Source of the DNA: Prochlorococcus sp. AG-402-P18
GTDB taxonomy: Bacteria; Cyanobacteriota; Cyanobacteriia; PCC-6307; Cyanobiaceae
Reading direction: 5' to 3'
Assembly (NCBI GenBank): GCA_003216275.1
Contig: QCJC01000014.1
Coordinates: 1 to 39,946, forward strand
DNA length: 39,946 nt
Shown here: one piece after another, positions 1-8,764 of the stretch
Position numbering within the stretch: position 1 is the stretch's first letter
Layout: the number at the start of each line of letters is the position of its first letter
Position numbers and translations under genes: made by a program
The notes under the pieces: generated by a model
What the model was told of the DNA's origin: nothing
Database searches by the model: none
Seen by the model: the letters and a program-made list of their open reading frames with translations, nothing else

Positions 1-366
1 ACTTAAATCATCCTTAGAATTTCCACGATTAAAGTAGTAACTAGCATCTGTTGGATTAATTTTTATTGCTTTTGAAAAATCATCAATGGCACCTTTGTAA
101 TCACCTGATTTATTTTTAGAAACCCCACGATTGAAATAATAAAGTTCTTTTGTTGGACTAATTTCTATCGCTTTTGTAAAATCATCGATTGCACCTTTGT
201 GATTACCTAATTTTTTTTTTGAAACCCCACGATTGCAATATGAATTATCCGAGTATGGATTAATTTCTATTGCCTTTGACAAATCATCAATCGCACCTTT
301 GTAATCACCTTCGATTAATTTAGAATAACCACGATTAGAGTAGAATCCTGAATCTTTCGAGGTCAT
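1..366 (-). CDS. TPR-repeat protein, partial (C-terminal end outside window)
   Basis: An open frame runs from an ATG at 366 to the window edge (122 codons, no stop), so the C-terminus is missing. It is built of tetratricopeptide repeats of 34 residues with the consensus GDYKGAIDDFSKAIEINP followed by a YYFNRG helix; at least three copies are visible. The repeats are also alike in DNA: for example AACCCCACGATTG recurs at 121 and 223, a period of 102 bases. TPR arrays make helical scaffolds that bind partner proteins; no catalytic domain is visible and no partner can be named. It is divergent from the TPR gene at 727, with about 360 gene-free bases between. The family assignment is safe; the role is unknown. 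Confidence 0.85.
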   Translation of the reverse strand, partial: MTSKDSGFYSNRGYSKLIEGDYKGAIDDLSKAIEINPYSDNSYCNRGVSKKKLGNHKGAIDDFTKAIEISPTKELYYFNRGVSKNKSGDYKGAIDDFSKAIKINPTDASYYFNRGNSKDDLS

Positions 367-726
367 TTCTTCAATTTAATTCTCATTGTTATTATACTTA
401 CTCTTCGCATGGGAATATTCGAAGAACAATTAGTTGGAGATAATGCAAAATGATGTTGGATTCTATGAGAATGATTGATATGACTATCGCTTCCTTGTTG
501 GGATTGTTCTAATATGACTATCCTAAAATCTTGTTGGATTCCTTGTTTGATTTTCTACTTGATTTCGACTTTTTTTTCCTCTTTGTTCCCGCACCATCCC
601 TCCTAAACACAAATTGACTGACTCCCTCTCCGTATTTTTTAGAAATTATTTTGTCTTAAATATTTTTTTAAAGAACTTTAAAATGATTGTATAATCATGA
701 TTAGAATGAAGTAGAGAAAAAATGAT
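367..726. other. Gene-free stretch between divergent TPR genes
   Basis: I see no convincing coding region here. The left part holds imperfect short repeats: ATATGACTATC occurs at about 478 and 512, and TTGG(G)ATT occurs three times between 452 and 540. The right part is AT-rich and holds the promoter of the gene at 727. GTTCTAA near 506 faintly recalls the heptamers of the cassette repeats further right, but the match is too weak to claim. Confidence 0.5.
690..695 (+). promoter_or_regulatory. Probable -10 element of the TPR gene at 727
   Basis: A perfect TATAAT lies 31 bases before the ATG at 727, in a very AT-rich stretch. No good -35 is seen. A three-codon ATG-ATA-TGA overlaps just before the start and could affect initiation. 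Confidence 0.45.
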
Positions 727-1371
727 ATGAAAAATTCCGATGAATCTTCATTTTTTTATAATCAAGTAATTAATCTTATTGATTTAAATGATCTTGAGGG
801 GGCTATTAAGTTTATCAAAAAGAATATTTATACCCTTGAAAACCCTGATGATATTGCCTTAGCCTATCTAAATTGTGGCTTTTTAAATGATAAATTGGGA
901 GAGCTTAATTCAGCTATTGAGGACTTCTCACAAACAATTCGTTTCGAAGATAAACTAGAAAATATAAATCAAAGGTCTAAAGATATTTCGTTAAGTGGGA
1001 GAAGCAATTCGAAGTATAAAAATGGAGATTTTAAAGGAGCCATAGAGGATAAGAGAAAGGCGAAAAATATCAGATTATTGGAAAACGAGAATTTTTCAGA
1101 ATTAATTAATATAAACAAAATAGATTATAAAAATATTTTATTAGGTACTTTTATTGAAATTGACTTAGAACCAAAATTCAATACATTAATTAAAGTATCA
1201 AAAATTAAAAAAAGTAAATATGATCTAATTTTAGATTATAAAAAAGTGATTAGTAAACAAAGGAAAGAGGAGGTTATAAAGAAATTAGAATTTTTAAGCG
1301 AATCAAAGTATAAAGTTGGAGATTATAAAGGTTCTATTAAAGCAATTAGAAGGGCTGAAAAGTATTTTTGA
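727..1371 (+). CDS. TPR-like protein of unknown function
   Basis: This 214-residue protein has degenerate tetratricopeptide repeats. One lies around residues 42-75 (AYLNCGFLNDKLGELNSAIE), one around 91-115 (KYKNGDFKGAIEDKRKAK), and a last half-repeat sits at the C-terminus (KYKVGDYKGSIKAIRRAEK). The middle (about 120-185) is Lys/Ile-rich with no recognisable motif. There is no signal peptide or membrane segment, so it is probably cytoplasmic. The repeat wording (GDYKGAI) is the same as in the partial gene at the left edge and the gene at 36889, so these are one family that has spread in this genome. The ATG at 727 follows a TATAAT at 690. It converges on the ferredoxin gene with 33 bases between. 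Function cannot be given. Confidence 0.75.
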   Translation: MKNSDESSFFYNQVINLIDLNDLEGAIKFIKKNIYTLENPDDIALAYLNCGFLNDKLGELNSAIEDFSQTIRFEDKLENINQRSKDISLSGRSNSKYKNGDFKGAIEDKRKAKNIRLLENENFSELININKIDYKNILLGTFIEIDLEPKFNTLIKVSKIKKSKYDLILDYKKVISKQRKEEVIKKLEFLSESKYKVGDYKGSIKAIRRAEKYF

Positions 1372-1404
1372 CTATGTACAGTATTTGATATAGATATTTT
1401 TTAT

Positions 1405-1638
1405 TTACCAATAAGGGTCGCTGAATAATTCAACTTTTATTTCCTTTTTATTTGGAACTCTAGCAATACAGGCTCGTATTACTTCTCCATTAACTTCGAT
1501 TTCACATGCCCCACAGCTTCCTCCAAGACATCCAGTTGGGATTTCTACATTTGCATCATAGGCAGCTTGTAACCACTCAACTCCTGGAGAGCAATCACTT
1601 GAATATTTGTTAGGCCAGTGAATTTTTACTTTTTTCAT
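1405..1638 (-). CDS. Small 2Fe-2S ferredoxin-like protein
   Basis: This 77-residue protein carries one [2Fe-2S] site. The cysteines are C37-x4-C42-x2-C45 (GCLGGSCGAC) with a fourth, C57, only 11 residues later. That spacing is that of the N-terminal cluster of CoxS/xanthine-dehydrogenase small subunits rather than photosynthetic ferredoxin, where the last cysteine is about 29 residues on. The protein is shorter than PetF (about 97) and lacks its C-terminal part. It should act as a soluble electron carrier; the partner is unknown. It is the last gene of a three-gene minus-strand run, starting 11 bases after the cobQ stop, so it is probably co-transcribed with cobQ. Whether it serves cobalamin metabolism is inference from position only. 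Confidence 0.88.
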   Translation of the reverse strand: MKKVKIHWPNKYSSDCSPGVEWLQAAYDANVEIPTGCLGGSCGACEIEVNGEVIRACIARVPNKKEIKVELFSDPYW

Positions 1639-1649
1639 TATTAAATTGA

Positions 1650-3161
1650 TTAAATTAGTTTATTCATACTTATATTTTCCTCAAAAGAGTCTGCTAGTAA
1701 ATCTAGCAACATTTCTCTCTTCTCATTATTAGTTTCATCGTTAATCTTTAATTTATTCAACCCTTTCTTTTGTCTTATCTTATTTATCAAATGCTGTCTC
1801 CATTGATCATTTTCAAAGATTCCATGTAAATAAGTCCCGCCTATAAAACTGTTATCTTTTTTCTCTAGCATCCAACCTAAAGAAGAGTTTTTAAATAAAG
1901 AAATAATATCGGAATTTTTATTCTCAATTAATTCACTTTTACCAAAATGCATTTCAAACCCTTGTACACACTTTTTCTCAGGCCATGTAATTATTTCTTT
2001 CCTTTGTGAGGTATTCTTCTTGTCACCAAAGATGGTCTTTATTGGAAGTAGGTTCATGCCTTTATATGAAAATGAATTTCGATCATTAATGCTTTCCTTC
2101 TTGTGTGGGTCCTCTAATGATTTTCCTAGCATTTGTAATCCTCCACATATCCCAAAAATATTTCCACCATTTTCCGCATAAATATTTATTTGATTGCTCA
2201 TTCCAGTCTTATTTAGTTGCTCTAAATCCTTAATCGTTTGCTTGCTTCCAGGAATTATTAATACATCTGGATTCCCAATGTCTTGGCCAAGTTCTATCCA
2301 TTTTATGTGAATTCTTGAATCGCTCCTAAAAGGGTCTAGATCAGAGAAATTACTAATTCTAGGCAGTTTTATAATTGCTATTTCTATTTCTGCATCATGA
2401 TTTATTTGTTTTTTTTCTAGAAGATCTAGGGAATCTTCAGGTGGAAAGATTTCTTTTAACCAAGGTAATATTCCTAAAACTGGAATTCCTGTTTCTTTTT
2501 CTATCCATGTGACTCCTGTCTCAAATAATGCTTTATCACCTCTAAACCTATTGATAATTATTCCTTTAATTAATTTCTTTTCTTCAGGTTGCATTAAGGA
2601 AATCGTTCCAATTATTTGAGCGAAAACACCTCCTCTTTCAATGTCTGCTACTAAAATACAATTTGCATTTAGAAATTTTGCCAATTTCAAGTTTGTTAGA
2701 TCTTTATGTTGTAAATTTATTTCTACTGGACTTCCTGCGCCTTCAAGAATAAGTCTTCCATCTTTTTCACTATTTAATAATATTGTTAGGCCTTTTTTAA
2801 TAGATTCCCACCCTGAATCAAACCAATCTTCGTAGTAACTTATCGCTTTACTGGTACCTACACTCTTGCCAAGATGAATTACTTCACTTGTGCAATCCCC
2901 CTTTGGTTTTAGAAGTACAGGGTTCATTTCAGCACATGGCTCTAAACCTGCTGACCAAGCTTGAAGGGCTTGAGAATAGGCCATCTCTCTTCCTTTAGGA
3001 TCAACCCAAGCATTGTTGCTCATGTTTTGACCCTTAAAAGGTATTGGCTTCTCACCTTTTCTTTTTAAACATCTACAAATAGCAGTAGTTATAAGCGTTT
3101 TACCTGCACCACTAGAGGTTCCTAAAACCATTAAGGGAGTATGTTTTAATTCTATGTTCAT
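1650..3161 (-). CDS. cobQ: Cobyric acid synthase (adenosylcobyric acid, glutamine-hydrolysing)
   Basis: CobQ amidates the b, d, e and g carboxylates of adenosylcobyrinate a,c-diamide using glutamine and ATP. The N-terminal part has the dethiobiotin-synthetase-like P-loop GTSSGAGKT and FKGQNMSNNA. The C-terminal half is a class I glutaminase with the nucleophile in GICGGLQMLG (about C339) and the His in YLHGIFEND. Length (503 residues) fits the family. The frame could open at 3188, but I choose the ATG at 3161: its first four bases (ATGA) overlap the stop of the upstream gene, the usual sign of translational coupling, whereas 3188 would give a 31-base overlap. Prochlorococcus makes (pseudo)cobalamin, so a complete CobQ is expected. 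Confidence 0.95.
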   Translation of the reverse strand: MNIELKHTPLMVLGTSSGAGKTLITTAICRCLKRKGEKPIPFKGQNMSNNAWVDPKGREMAYSQALQAWSAGLEPCAEMNPVLLKPKGDCTSEVIHLGKSVGTSKAISYYEDWFDSGWESIKKGLTILLNSEKDGRLILEGAGSPVEINLQHKDLTNLKLAKFLNANCILVADIERGGVFAQIIGTISLMQPEEKKLIKGIIINRFRGDKALFETGVTWIEKETGIPVLGILPWLKEIFPPEDSLDLLEKKQINHDAEIEIAIIKLPRISNFSDLDPFRSDSRIHIKWIELGQDIGNPDVLIIPGSKQTIKDLEQLNKTGMSNQINIYAENGGNIFGICGGLQMLGKSLEDPHKKESINDRNSFSYKGMNLLPIKTIFGDKKNTSQRKEIITWPEKKCVQGFEMHFGKSELIENKNSDIISLFKNSSLGWMLEKKDNSFIGGTYLHGIFENDQWRQHLINKIRQKKGLNKLKINDETNNEKREMLLDLLADSFEENISMNKLI

Positions 3162-3532
3162 CTTGGATATATTTGGTATCTTACGCACCTAACTAGCTTT
3201 TTTATAAATGATGTTTTGTGATTGAATAAATCTGTACTACTTTTTAGTACTTGTCTCCCTATAGGTGTGATTCGAACTTTAGAAGTGAGACCCTGGCCAT
3301 CAACCTCTCTGCGCAAAACACCTATTTTGATTAATCTAAGAAATTCATTTTCTATAAATGAGGAACTATTGATAAAAATAAAGTCTTTGTTCAAATATTT
3401 TGATTTATTCAGATAGACACTATTAGCACTAAGGCTTCCCTCTAGCAGACTTTCAAAAAGAAATAAGTTAAAGGGACTTCTTTTTATCCCTTTCTTTGCT
3501 CTTCTAAAGATTTTTTGGTCAATCGGCAACAT
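3158..3532 (-). CDS. Conserved cyanobacterial protein, possibly Npun_F0494 family
   Basis: This 124-residue protein has no signal peptide or membrane helix. The segment IKIGVLRREVDGQGLTSKVRITPIGRQVL looks like the wing and recognition part of a winged-helix fold: an 'LxxxGVLRREVDGQG' helix-turn is followed by a two-strand wing and a basic end. It resembles what I remember of the cyanobacterial Npun_F0494 family, but I could not check this. It is the first gene of the run with cobQ (ATGA overlap) and the 2Fe-2S protein. A DNA-binding role is only a possibility; the rest of the protein is too divergent for a firm call. Confidence 0.65.
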   Translation of the reverse strand: MLPIDQKIFRRAKKGIKRSPFNLFLFESLLEGSLSANSVYLNKSKYLNKDFIFINSSSFIENEFLRLIKIGVLRREVDGQGLTSKVRITPIGRQVLKSSTDLFNHKTSFIKKLVRCVRYQIYPR

Positions 3533-3602
3533 TTAATTAAATGTATTTATTTTTAAATAGATGATGAATCATGATCCTATGTATTAAAAAATTTAATTTT
3601 CT

Positions 3603-4238
3603 ATGTTTGTGCTTGCATCTGGATCTAAAGCACGGAAAAAATTACTTGATCAAATAGGTTTGAAACACAAAGTCATCATAAGTGATTTTGATGAGACTCA
3701 CGTTCTGGAATCTGACCCCCGCCTTAAGGTTAAATTATTAGCTAAGGGTAAAGCTGATAGGGCCTTTAAAAAGTTGATTAAAGAAAATCGAGCTTTAAAA
3801 ACTTTCCAAGCTTTATTAGGATGTGATTCCTTGTTTGAGTTTGAGGGCGAAGTTTTTGGTAAGCCACTCAATAAAGAGCAATTGATATCGAGATGGAAAA
3901 GGATGTCTGGTAAATCAGGCTTTTTGCATACTGGACACCACTTGATTTCGATAGATAATTTTAAAGGTGATATGGAAAGTATTCCATTTAATAAAAGGTT
4001 TGAAGAGGTTGTAAGCACAAAACTTGAATTTGTAGATTTATCCAATAACGAAATAAACAAATATTCCTCAACTTCAGAACCATATAATTGTGCAGGAGGT
4101 TTTGCAATTGAAGGACTTGGTGGACTATTTATAAAAAAAATAGATGGATGTTTCAGTAATGTTATGGGACTAAGCTTACCTTGGTTGAAAACTAATTTAG
4201 ATAAACTTGGTTTATCTGAGTTGCTTTTAGAAAGCTAA
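3603..4238 (+). CDS. maf: Maf-like nucleoside triphosphate pyrophosphatase
   Basis: Maf proteins hydrolyse non-canonical or specific nucleoside triphosphates to the monophosphate and pyrophosphate (housecleaning), and were first known as septum-formation inhibitors. The signature LASGSKARKKLLDQIG is at residues 4-19. GCDSLFEFEGEVFGKP around 77-92 corresponds to the family's (A)DTxVxxxGxxLGKP, and EPYNCAGGFAIEGLG with the SNVMGLSL block sits near the C-terminus. At 211 residues it is a little longer than typical bacterial Maf (about 190-200). It converges on psbC with a shared terminator between them. A maf gene next to psbC is a gene order I associate with Prochlorococcus. Confidence 0.93.
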   Translation: MFVLASGSKARKKLLDQIGLKHKVIISDFDETHVLESDPRLKVKLLAKGKADRAFKKLIKENRALKTFQALLGCDSLFEFEGEVFGKPLNKEQLISRWKRMSGKSGFLHTGHHLISIDNFKGDMESIPFNKRFEEVVSTKLEFVDLSNNEINKYSSTSEPYNCAGGFAIEGLGGLFIKKIDGCFSNVMGLSLPWLKTNLDKLGLSELLLES

Positions 4239-4264
4239 ATGATTGGAAGACAAATATTTTGAGC

Positions 4265-4297
4265 AAAAAAAAAGTCCTCTAAAAGAGGACTTTTTTT
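4265..4297. terminator. Bidirectional rho-independent terminator between maf and psbC
   Basis: AAAGTCCTCT (4271-4280) pairs perfectly with AGAGGACTTT (4284-4293) across a three-base loop. The stem is preceded by a run of A (4265-4273) and followed by a run of T (4291-4297), so it works for transcripts on either strand. It sits just past the maf stop (4238) and just past the psbC stop (4319), which converge. Confidence 0.93.
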
Positions 4298-4318
4298 ATT
4301 TATTTAGGATTTAGGAAT

Positions 4319-5701
4319 TTAATCTAGATCAGGCATTGAAAGAGCAGGCTCCTGAGAACGACTGATACCTTTTTCAAATCCTGCTGCAGCGGCTCTTGCA
4401 CGGCCTGCATGCCAAAGGTGACCTACAAAAGTAAACCAACCAAGGAAAAATTGAGCACCAGCAAGCCATTGACGCAAGTTAACAAAGTTAACAGCATTAG
4501 GCTCAGTAATGATTCCACCAACTGAGTTGATAGAAGCGTTTGGAGCATGTGTCATGTATTCAGCAGCTCGGCGAACCTGCCATGGCTGAATATCATTTTG
4601 AATCTTGTCAAGACTTAACCCATTTGGACCTCTAAGAGGTTCTAACCATGGTCCTCTGAAGTCCCAGAAACGCATTGTCTCTCCACCAAAGATGATTTCA
4701 CCTGTAGGAGAACGCATTAGGTATTTACCTAATCCAGTTGGTCCCATAGTTGAACCCACATTTGCACCTATTCGTTGGTCACGAACTAGGAATGTGAAAC
4801 TTTGGGCCTGAGAGGCTTCTGCGTTTGTTGGACCATAAAACTCAGATGGATAAGCTGTGTTATTGAACCAGATGAAACATGAAGCTATAAAACTAGCTAC
4901 ACAGATACCACCAAGTGCATAACTTAGAAGGCCCTCGCCATTCCAGATAAAGGCTCTTCTTGCCCAACCATATGGACCAGTAAAGATATGGAAAAGTCCG
5001 CCAATTATCTCAATTACACCCAGGTAAACATGTCCTCCGACAATATCTTCCATTGAGTTGACACCAACTATCCAACCTTGACCACCCCAAGGGGTTGATA
5101 CTAGGTATCCAAAAATAACTCTTGGATCGAGAGTTGGATTAATTAGCCTAACTTCTCCACCGCCTGGTGCCCAGGTGTCATAAGCGCCACCAAGATACAT
5201 CCAATTGAGTGAAAAGAGTAGAGAGCCAACTCCCAAAACAACCAAATGGAAACCAAGAATATTGGTCATCTGATTTTTATCTCTCCAATCTGTGGAGAAA
5301 AATGGGAAGGCTTCTTCCAGCTTCTCAGGTCCAGCTAGCGAATGAAAAACTCCACCGAAGCCAAGAATTCCTGAAGCGACTAGGTGAATAACACCAGCTA
5401 TGAAAAATGGCCAAACGTCTGTAACTTCTCCGCCTGGACCAATCCCGTAGCCAAACATGGCTACATGGGGCATACAGATTAAGCCTTGCTCCCACATTGG
5501 TTTGTCCAATGTGAAATGACTGACTTCAAAAAGCATCATCGCGCCTGCCCAAAAGACCATTAGTCCTGCGTGGGCGATATGAGCTCCCAGAAGTCTTCCA
5601 GAGAGATTGATTAACCTTGCATTTCCTACATACCAGGCATAACCAGTCTCTTCAAGACTTTGATTTGGAGCTTTGAGTAAACTATTAAAGGGCGTTTCCA
5701 C
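4319..5701 (-). CDS. psbC: Photosystem II CP43 chlorophyll-binding protein
   Basis: CP43 is the core antenna of photosystem II, with six membrane helices and a large lumenal loop. The mature start [14 protein letters not shown] and the loop motif [14 protein letters not shown], which in other organisms gives the Mn4CaO5 ligand Glu354 and nearby Arg357, are present. I place the start at the GTG at 5701-5699 (460 residues), 17 bases inside psbD, as is known for psbC in cyanobacteria and plastids. A strong Shine-Dalgarno AGGAGG (5716-5711) lies nine bases before it. The upstream ATG at 5728 would add nine residues foreign to the family. It is co-transcribed with psbD. Confidence 0.97.
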   Translation of the reverse strand: METPFNSLLKAPNQSLEETGYAWYVGNARLINLSGRLLGAHIAHAGLMVFWAGAMMLFEVSHFTLDKPMWEQGLICMPHVAMFGYGIGPGGEVTDVWPFFIAGVIHLVASGILGFGGVFHSLAGPEKLEEAFPFFSTDWRDKNQMTNILGFHLVVLGVGSLLFSLNWMYLGGAYDTWAPGGGEVRLINPTLDPRVIFGYLVSTPWGGQGWIVGVNSMEDIVGGHVYLGVIEIIGGLFHIFTGPYGWARRAFIWNGEGLLSYALGGICVASFIASCFIWFNNTAYPSEFYGPTNAEASQAQSFTFLVRDQRIGANVGSTMGPTGLGKYLMRSPTGEIIFGGETMRFWDFRGPWLEPLRGPNGLSLDKIQNDIQPWQVRRAAEYMTHAPNASINSVGGIITEPNAVNFVNLRQWLAGAQFFLGWFTFVGHLWHAGRARAAAAGFEKGISRSQEPALSMPDLD

Positions 5702-6761
5702 GTGGGAGTACCTCCTCAGGGAATACAAAGTTTTCGTGTGGTTGGTCTACAGAAGACATCCATGCACGCATACCTTCATTAAGAAGGATATTTTTGGTGT
5801 AGAAAGTTTCGAATTCAGGATCTTCAGCAGCTCTGATTTCTTGGCTTACAAAATCGTAAGCACGGAGATTAAGAGCTAAACCGACGATTCCTATTGATGC
5901 CGCCCACATACCTGTGACAGGAACAAAGAGCATCAAGAAATGAAGGAAACGCTTATTAGAGAAAGCAATACCGAAAATCTGGCTCCAGAAACGGTTAGCT
6001 GTAATAAATGAATAAGTTTCTTCTTCCTGAACAGGGTCGAAACCTCTGAAAGTTGTGCTCTGATTTTTACCATCAGAGTAAACACTTGAATCTTCGTAAA
6101 GGGTGTTCTGAACAGTTGCACCGTGAATAGCACAAAGTAGAGCACCTCCAAGAATTCCTGCTACACCCATCATGTGGAATGGATTAAGCGTAATATTGTG
6201 GAACCCTTGAATAAAGAGAATGAAACGGAATATTGCTGCAACTCCAAAAGAAGGAGCAAAAAACCAACTGTGCTGACCCAAAGGATATATGAGGAAGCAA
6301 GCTGTGAATACTGCAATAACTGCTGAAAAAGCTAGAGCGTTATATGGACGGATGCCAACTAGTCTTGCAATTTCGAACTGACGAAGCATGAAGCCAATAA
6401 GACTAAATGCACCGTGAAGAGCAACGAAATTCCATAGGCCACCAAGTTGGAACCACCGAGTTAAATCGCCTTGAGCTTCTGGTCCCCAAAGGAATAGAAG
6501 ACTGTGACCCATGGCATCGCCAGGAGTACTAACAGCAGCAGTGAGGAAATTACATCCCTCTAAATAAGAGCTGGCTACACCATGGGTGTACCAGGAAGAA
6601 ACGAAGGTTGTACCTGTAAACCATCCACCAATAGCTAGGAATGCCGTAGGGAAGAGTAGTAATCCAGACCAACCAACAAATACGAATCGGTCGCGCTTTA
6701 ACCAGTCATCGAGGGCGTCAAACCAACCTCGTTCTGTTGCGCTTCCAACAGCGATCGTCAT
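5685..6761 (-). CDS. psbD: Photosystem II reaction centre protein D2
   Basis: D2 holds half of the P680/QA electron-transfer chain in the thylakoid membrane. Five helices are visible. Key residues keep the usual numbering: Tyr160 ([10 protein letters not shown]; TyrD), His197 ([11 protein letters not shown]680 ligand), His214 (AIHGATV; QA/iron). The second iron His sits in SNKRFLHFL and is shifted to about 274 by an insertion of roughly six residues (around VYSDGKNQS) in the stromal loop, giving 358 residues instead of the usual 352. The C-terminus ends in the conserved [10 protein letters not shown]. No Shine-Dalgarno precedes the ATG at 6761. It is first in the psbDC operon and divergent from ycf4 (200 bases apart). 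Confidence 0.97.
   Translation of the reverse strand: MTIAVGSATERGWFDALDDWLKRDRFVFVGWSGLLLFPTAFLAIGGWFTGTTFVSSWYTHGVASSYLEGCNFLTAAVSTPGDAMGHSLLFLWGPEAQGDLTRWFQLGGLWNFVALHGAFSLIGFMLRQFEIARLVGIRPYNALAFSAVIAVFTACFLIYPLGQHSWFFAPSFGVAAIFRFILFIQGFHNITLNPFHMMGVAGILGGALLCAIHGATVQNTLYEDSSVYSDGKNQSTTFRGFDPVQEEETYSFITANRFWSQIFGIAFSNKRFLHFLMLFVPVTGMWAASIGIVGLALNLRAYDFVSQEIRAAEDPEFETFYTKNILLNEGMRAWMSSVDQPHENFVFPEEVLPRGNAL
5711..5716 (-). promoter_or_regulatory. Ribosome binding site of psbC inside psbD
   Basis: On the minus strand AGGAGG stands nine bases before GTG (5701). It lies within the last codons of psbD (the EEV region), so it fixes the GTG as the psbC start and allows separate initiation. Confidence 0.88.
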
Positions 6762-6961
6762 GGGAGGAGCGTTGCTGAGCTTTTGTATACGTGGCAGACT
6801 TTAACAACGATGAAGGTGTTTGTGGGTAAATCATTAACCTGATGAAATCCCTTGTATTGAAATGAGATAAATTAAGTGTTTTTTATTTCTAGATAGTAAT
6901 TGTCAAAAACATAGTATCTATAATGATTTGAAAGGGATGATGTCCCCAATTATTCGATCCT
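6762..6961. promoter_or_regulatory. Divergent promoter region of psbDC and ycf4
   Basis: These 200 bases contain no gene. On the + strand a perfect TATAAT lies at 6919-6924, 37 bases before the ycf4 ATG; TTGTCA at 6900-6905 is too close (13 bases) to be a normal -35. The psbD side has no obvious consensus, and the 5' leader next to its ATG (GCTCCTCCC) is pyrimidine-rich rather than a ribosome binding site. Confidence 0.5.
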
Positions 6962-7537
6962 ATGTCAATTGAATCAAACTTGAGTCAATCAGAAAAACAG
7001 TTATCTGATTTGGTCTTAGAACAGAAAATTAAAGGTTCGCGTAAGGTTTCGAACTATTTAGTAGCTGCAATGCTAAGCATTGGAGGAGTTGGCTTTTTGT
7101 TGGCCTCATGTTCTAGTTATTTTGGAAGAGATTTTTTACCTCTAGGTAATCCTTCAACTTTGATTTTTGTTCCTCAAGGTCTGGTTATGGGGCTTTATGG
7201 TGTAGCAGCATTTTTTCTGGCGCTTTATTTTTGGAGGCTTATAAGCATTGATTATGGTTCAGGTATAAATAGATTCGATAAGTCGAAAGGAACGCTATCC
7301 GTATCTAGGAGGGGGCTGTTAAAAAATATAGAAATAGAAATCCCTATTAATGAAATCAAGGCTGTGAAATTAGAGGTTAGAGAAGGTTTCAATCCAAGAA
7401 GGAGAGTCTCTTTAAGAATTAAAGGTAGAAAAGATTTACCTATATCTAGAGTTGGCTCTCCCAAACCTCTATTGGAATTAGAGAATGAAGGTGCAGAAAT
7501 TGCTCGTTTTTTAGAGGTAAACCTTGAAGGGCTTTAA
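6962..7537 (+). CDS. ycf4: Photosystem I assembly protein Ycf4
   Basis: Ycf4 is a thylakoid protein that helps assemble photosystem I. The 191-residue product has two hydrophobic helices (about 31-52 and 68-92) joined by a short loop with [15 protein letters not shown] soluble C-terminal domain follows, with the family's [15 protein letters not shown] and the basic [19 protein letters not shown] segment. Length is close to the family norm (about 185). It overlaps the next gene by 14 bases, so the two are probably co-transcribed. The divergent pairing of ycf4 with psbDC brings together assembly and core genes of both photosystems. Confidence 0.94.
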   Translation: MSIESNLSQSEKQLSDLVLEQKIKGSRKVSNYLVAAMLSIGGVGFLLASCSSYFGRDFLPLGNPSTLIFVPQGLVMGLYGVAAFFLALYFWRLISIDYGSGINRFDKSKGTLSVSRRGLLKNIEIEIPINEIKAVKLEVREGFNPRRRVSLRIKGRKDLPISRVGSPKPLLELENEGAEIARFLEVNLEGL

Positions 7538-8234
7538 TAGGATAGATTCAATTAAAAAAAAAATAAATAATTCAAATTTAATCATAAGATTATCTAATTT
7601 ATTTAGTGTTTTTTTGTATATTAATTTAATCAACTTATTTGGATGTTCAAATTTTAATAAGAATGAAGATATTAACCTCTGTTCTTCCTCAACTCTTCCG
7701 TGTTTGCAATCTACAGAATATGTTTTATTGATAACTAATAAAGGTAAAATAAAATTAGAGCTTTATGGAAAGATAGCCCCTATAACAGTTGGAAACTTTA
7801 TTGAAAATGTTGAAAATGGATTATATGATAAAACTATTTTTAATAGAGTTATTCGTCAGCCATATCCTTTTATAATAAGGGGTGGTGATAGTAGACTAAC
7901 AAAAGTTGAAAATACATTTAAAGATAATAAAATTGAACGAATAAGATATATTCCATTAGAAATAAAATTAAAAAATAGAAAATTACCAATCTATGGGAAG
8001 AAGATAGAGGTGGTTCATAAAAAAAATAATATTGAACTTAAACATAAAAGAGCTTCTTTAGCTATGGCAAGATCAAAAGAGGTTAATTCTGCAAGTTTGC
8101 AGTTTTATATTTCATTAAAATCAACTCCTGAGCTGGATGGTAGATATGCTGTGTTTGGAAAAGTTATTAGTGGTATGAATATAGTTGAATTAATTGAAGA
8201 AGAAGATTTTATAATCAAAGCTAGTAGGCTCTAA
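7524..8234 (+). CDS. Cyclophilin-type peptidyl-prolyl isomerase, predicted lipoprotein
   Basis: Cyclophilins catalyse cis/trans isomerisation of X-Pro bonds. The catalytic domain begins around residue 67 ([25 protein letters not shown]), continues with [10 protein letters not shown] and IIRGGDSRL, and ends with [18 protein letters not shown]. An N-terminal helix (about 20-40) ends in LFGC, so Cys41 may be lipidated and the protein held at the periplasmic or lumenal face. The only possible start upstream of that segment is TTG at 7524, inside ycf4, with GAGG six bases before it. The gene is very AT-rich and Lys/Asn-rich. The domain is 25-35% longer than minimal cyclophilins because of an inserted charged stretch (about 130-165). 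The lipoprotein status is inference. Confidence 0.85.
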   Translation: MKGFNRIDSIKKKINNSNLIIRLSNLFSVFLYINLINLFGCSNFNKNEDINLCSSSTLPCLQSTEYVLLITNKGKIKLELYGKIAPITVGNFIENVENGLYDKTIFNRVIRQPYPFIIRGGDSRLTKVENTFKDNKIERIRYIPLEIKLKNRKLPIYGKKIEVVHKKNNIELKHKRASLAMARSKEVNSASLQFYISLKSTPELDGRYAVFGKVISGMNIVELIEEEDFIIKASRL

Positions 8235-8246
8235 TACTGAGAAAAA

Positions 8247-8759
8247 TCATATTTTCTTTGCTTTTAACATTTCTGTGTTTACGCCTGAGGCTCTTTTTAG
8301 TGCAACTTTACCAGTACGAGCGATTTCTAAAATCCCGTATGGTTTCAATAAGTTTTCAAGTGCAACAAGTTTTCCAGGATCACCTACAACTTCTAGGGTT
8401 AAAGCCTCATCTGAAACGTCTACAACTTTCGCTCTGAAAACTTGAACAAGATCTAAAATTTTTCCTCTTTTGTCTGATGATGCTGAAACCTTTAAAAGCA
8501 TTAATTCTCTTTCTACAGCAGGTAAAGCAGTCAAATCAAGAACCTCCAAAACATTTATTAATTTGTGTAGTTGCTTAGACATTTGTTGAAGTGTTAGATC
8601 GTCACCTTGAACAACCATTGTTAATCTTGATATCCCTTTAGCTTCTGCAGGCCCAACGGCTAAGCTATCTATATTGAATCCTCTTCGCGCAAATAGCCCA
8701 GCAATCCTGCTTAATGCTCCAGATTCATCTTCAACTAAAACTGAAAGTGTGTGCTTCAT
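8247..8759 (-). CDS. ilvH: Acetolactate synthase small (regulatory) subunit
   Basis: IlvH activates the large subunit IlvB and gives valine feedback inhibition in the first common step of branched-chain amino acid synthesis. Residues 1-75 are an ACT domain ([32 protein letters not shown]). Residues 80-160 are the second ferredoxin-like domain ([44 protein letters not shown]). Length (170) is standard. It starts five bases after the stop of the hydrolase gene on the same strand and converges with the cyclophilin gene, 12 bases away. Confidence 0.96.
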   Translation of the reverse strand: MKHTLSVLVEDESGALSRIAGLFARRGFNIDSLAVGPAEAKGISRLTMVVQGDDLTLQQMSKQLHKLINVLEVLDLTALPAVERELMLLKVSASSDKRGKILDLVQVFRAKVVDVSDEALTLEVVGDPGKLVALENLLKPYGILEIARTGKVALKRASGVNTEMLKAKKI

Positions 8760-8764
8760 ATTGG

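Noticed and set aside
3162-3188. Longer cobQ start at 3188
   Set aside because: It would overlap the upstream gene by 31 bases and add nine residues before the family start; the ATGA at 3161 is a better start.
3255-3280. GATTCGAAC resembling a tRNA T-arm on the minus strand
   Set aside because: It lies inside the coding sequence of the gene at 3158-3532 (VRITP) and no other tRNA parts are around it.
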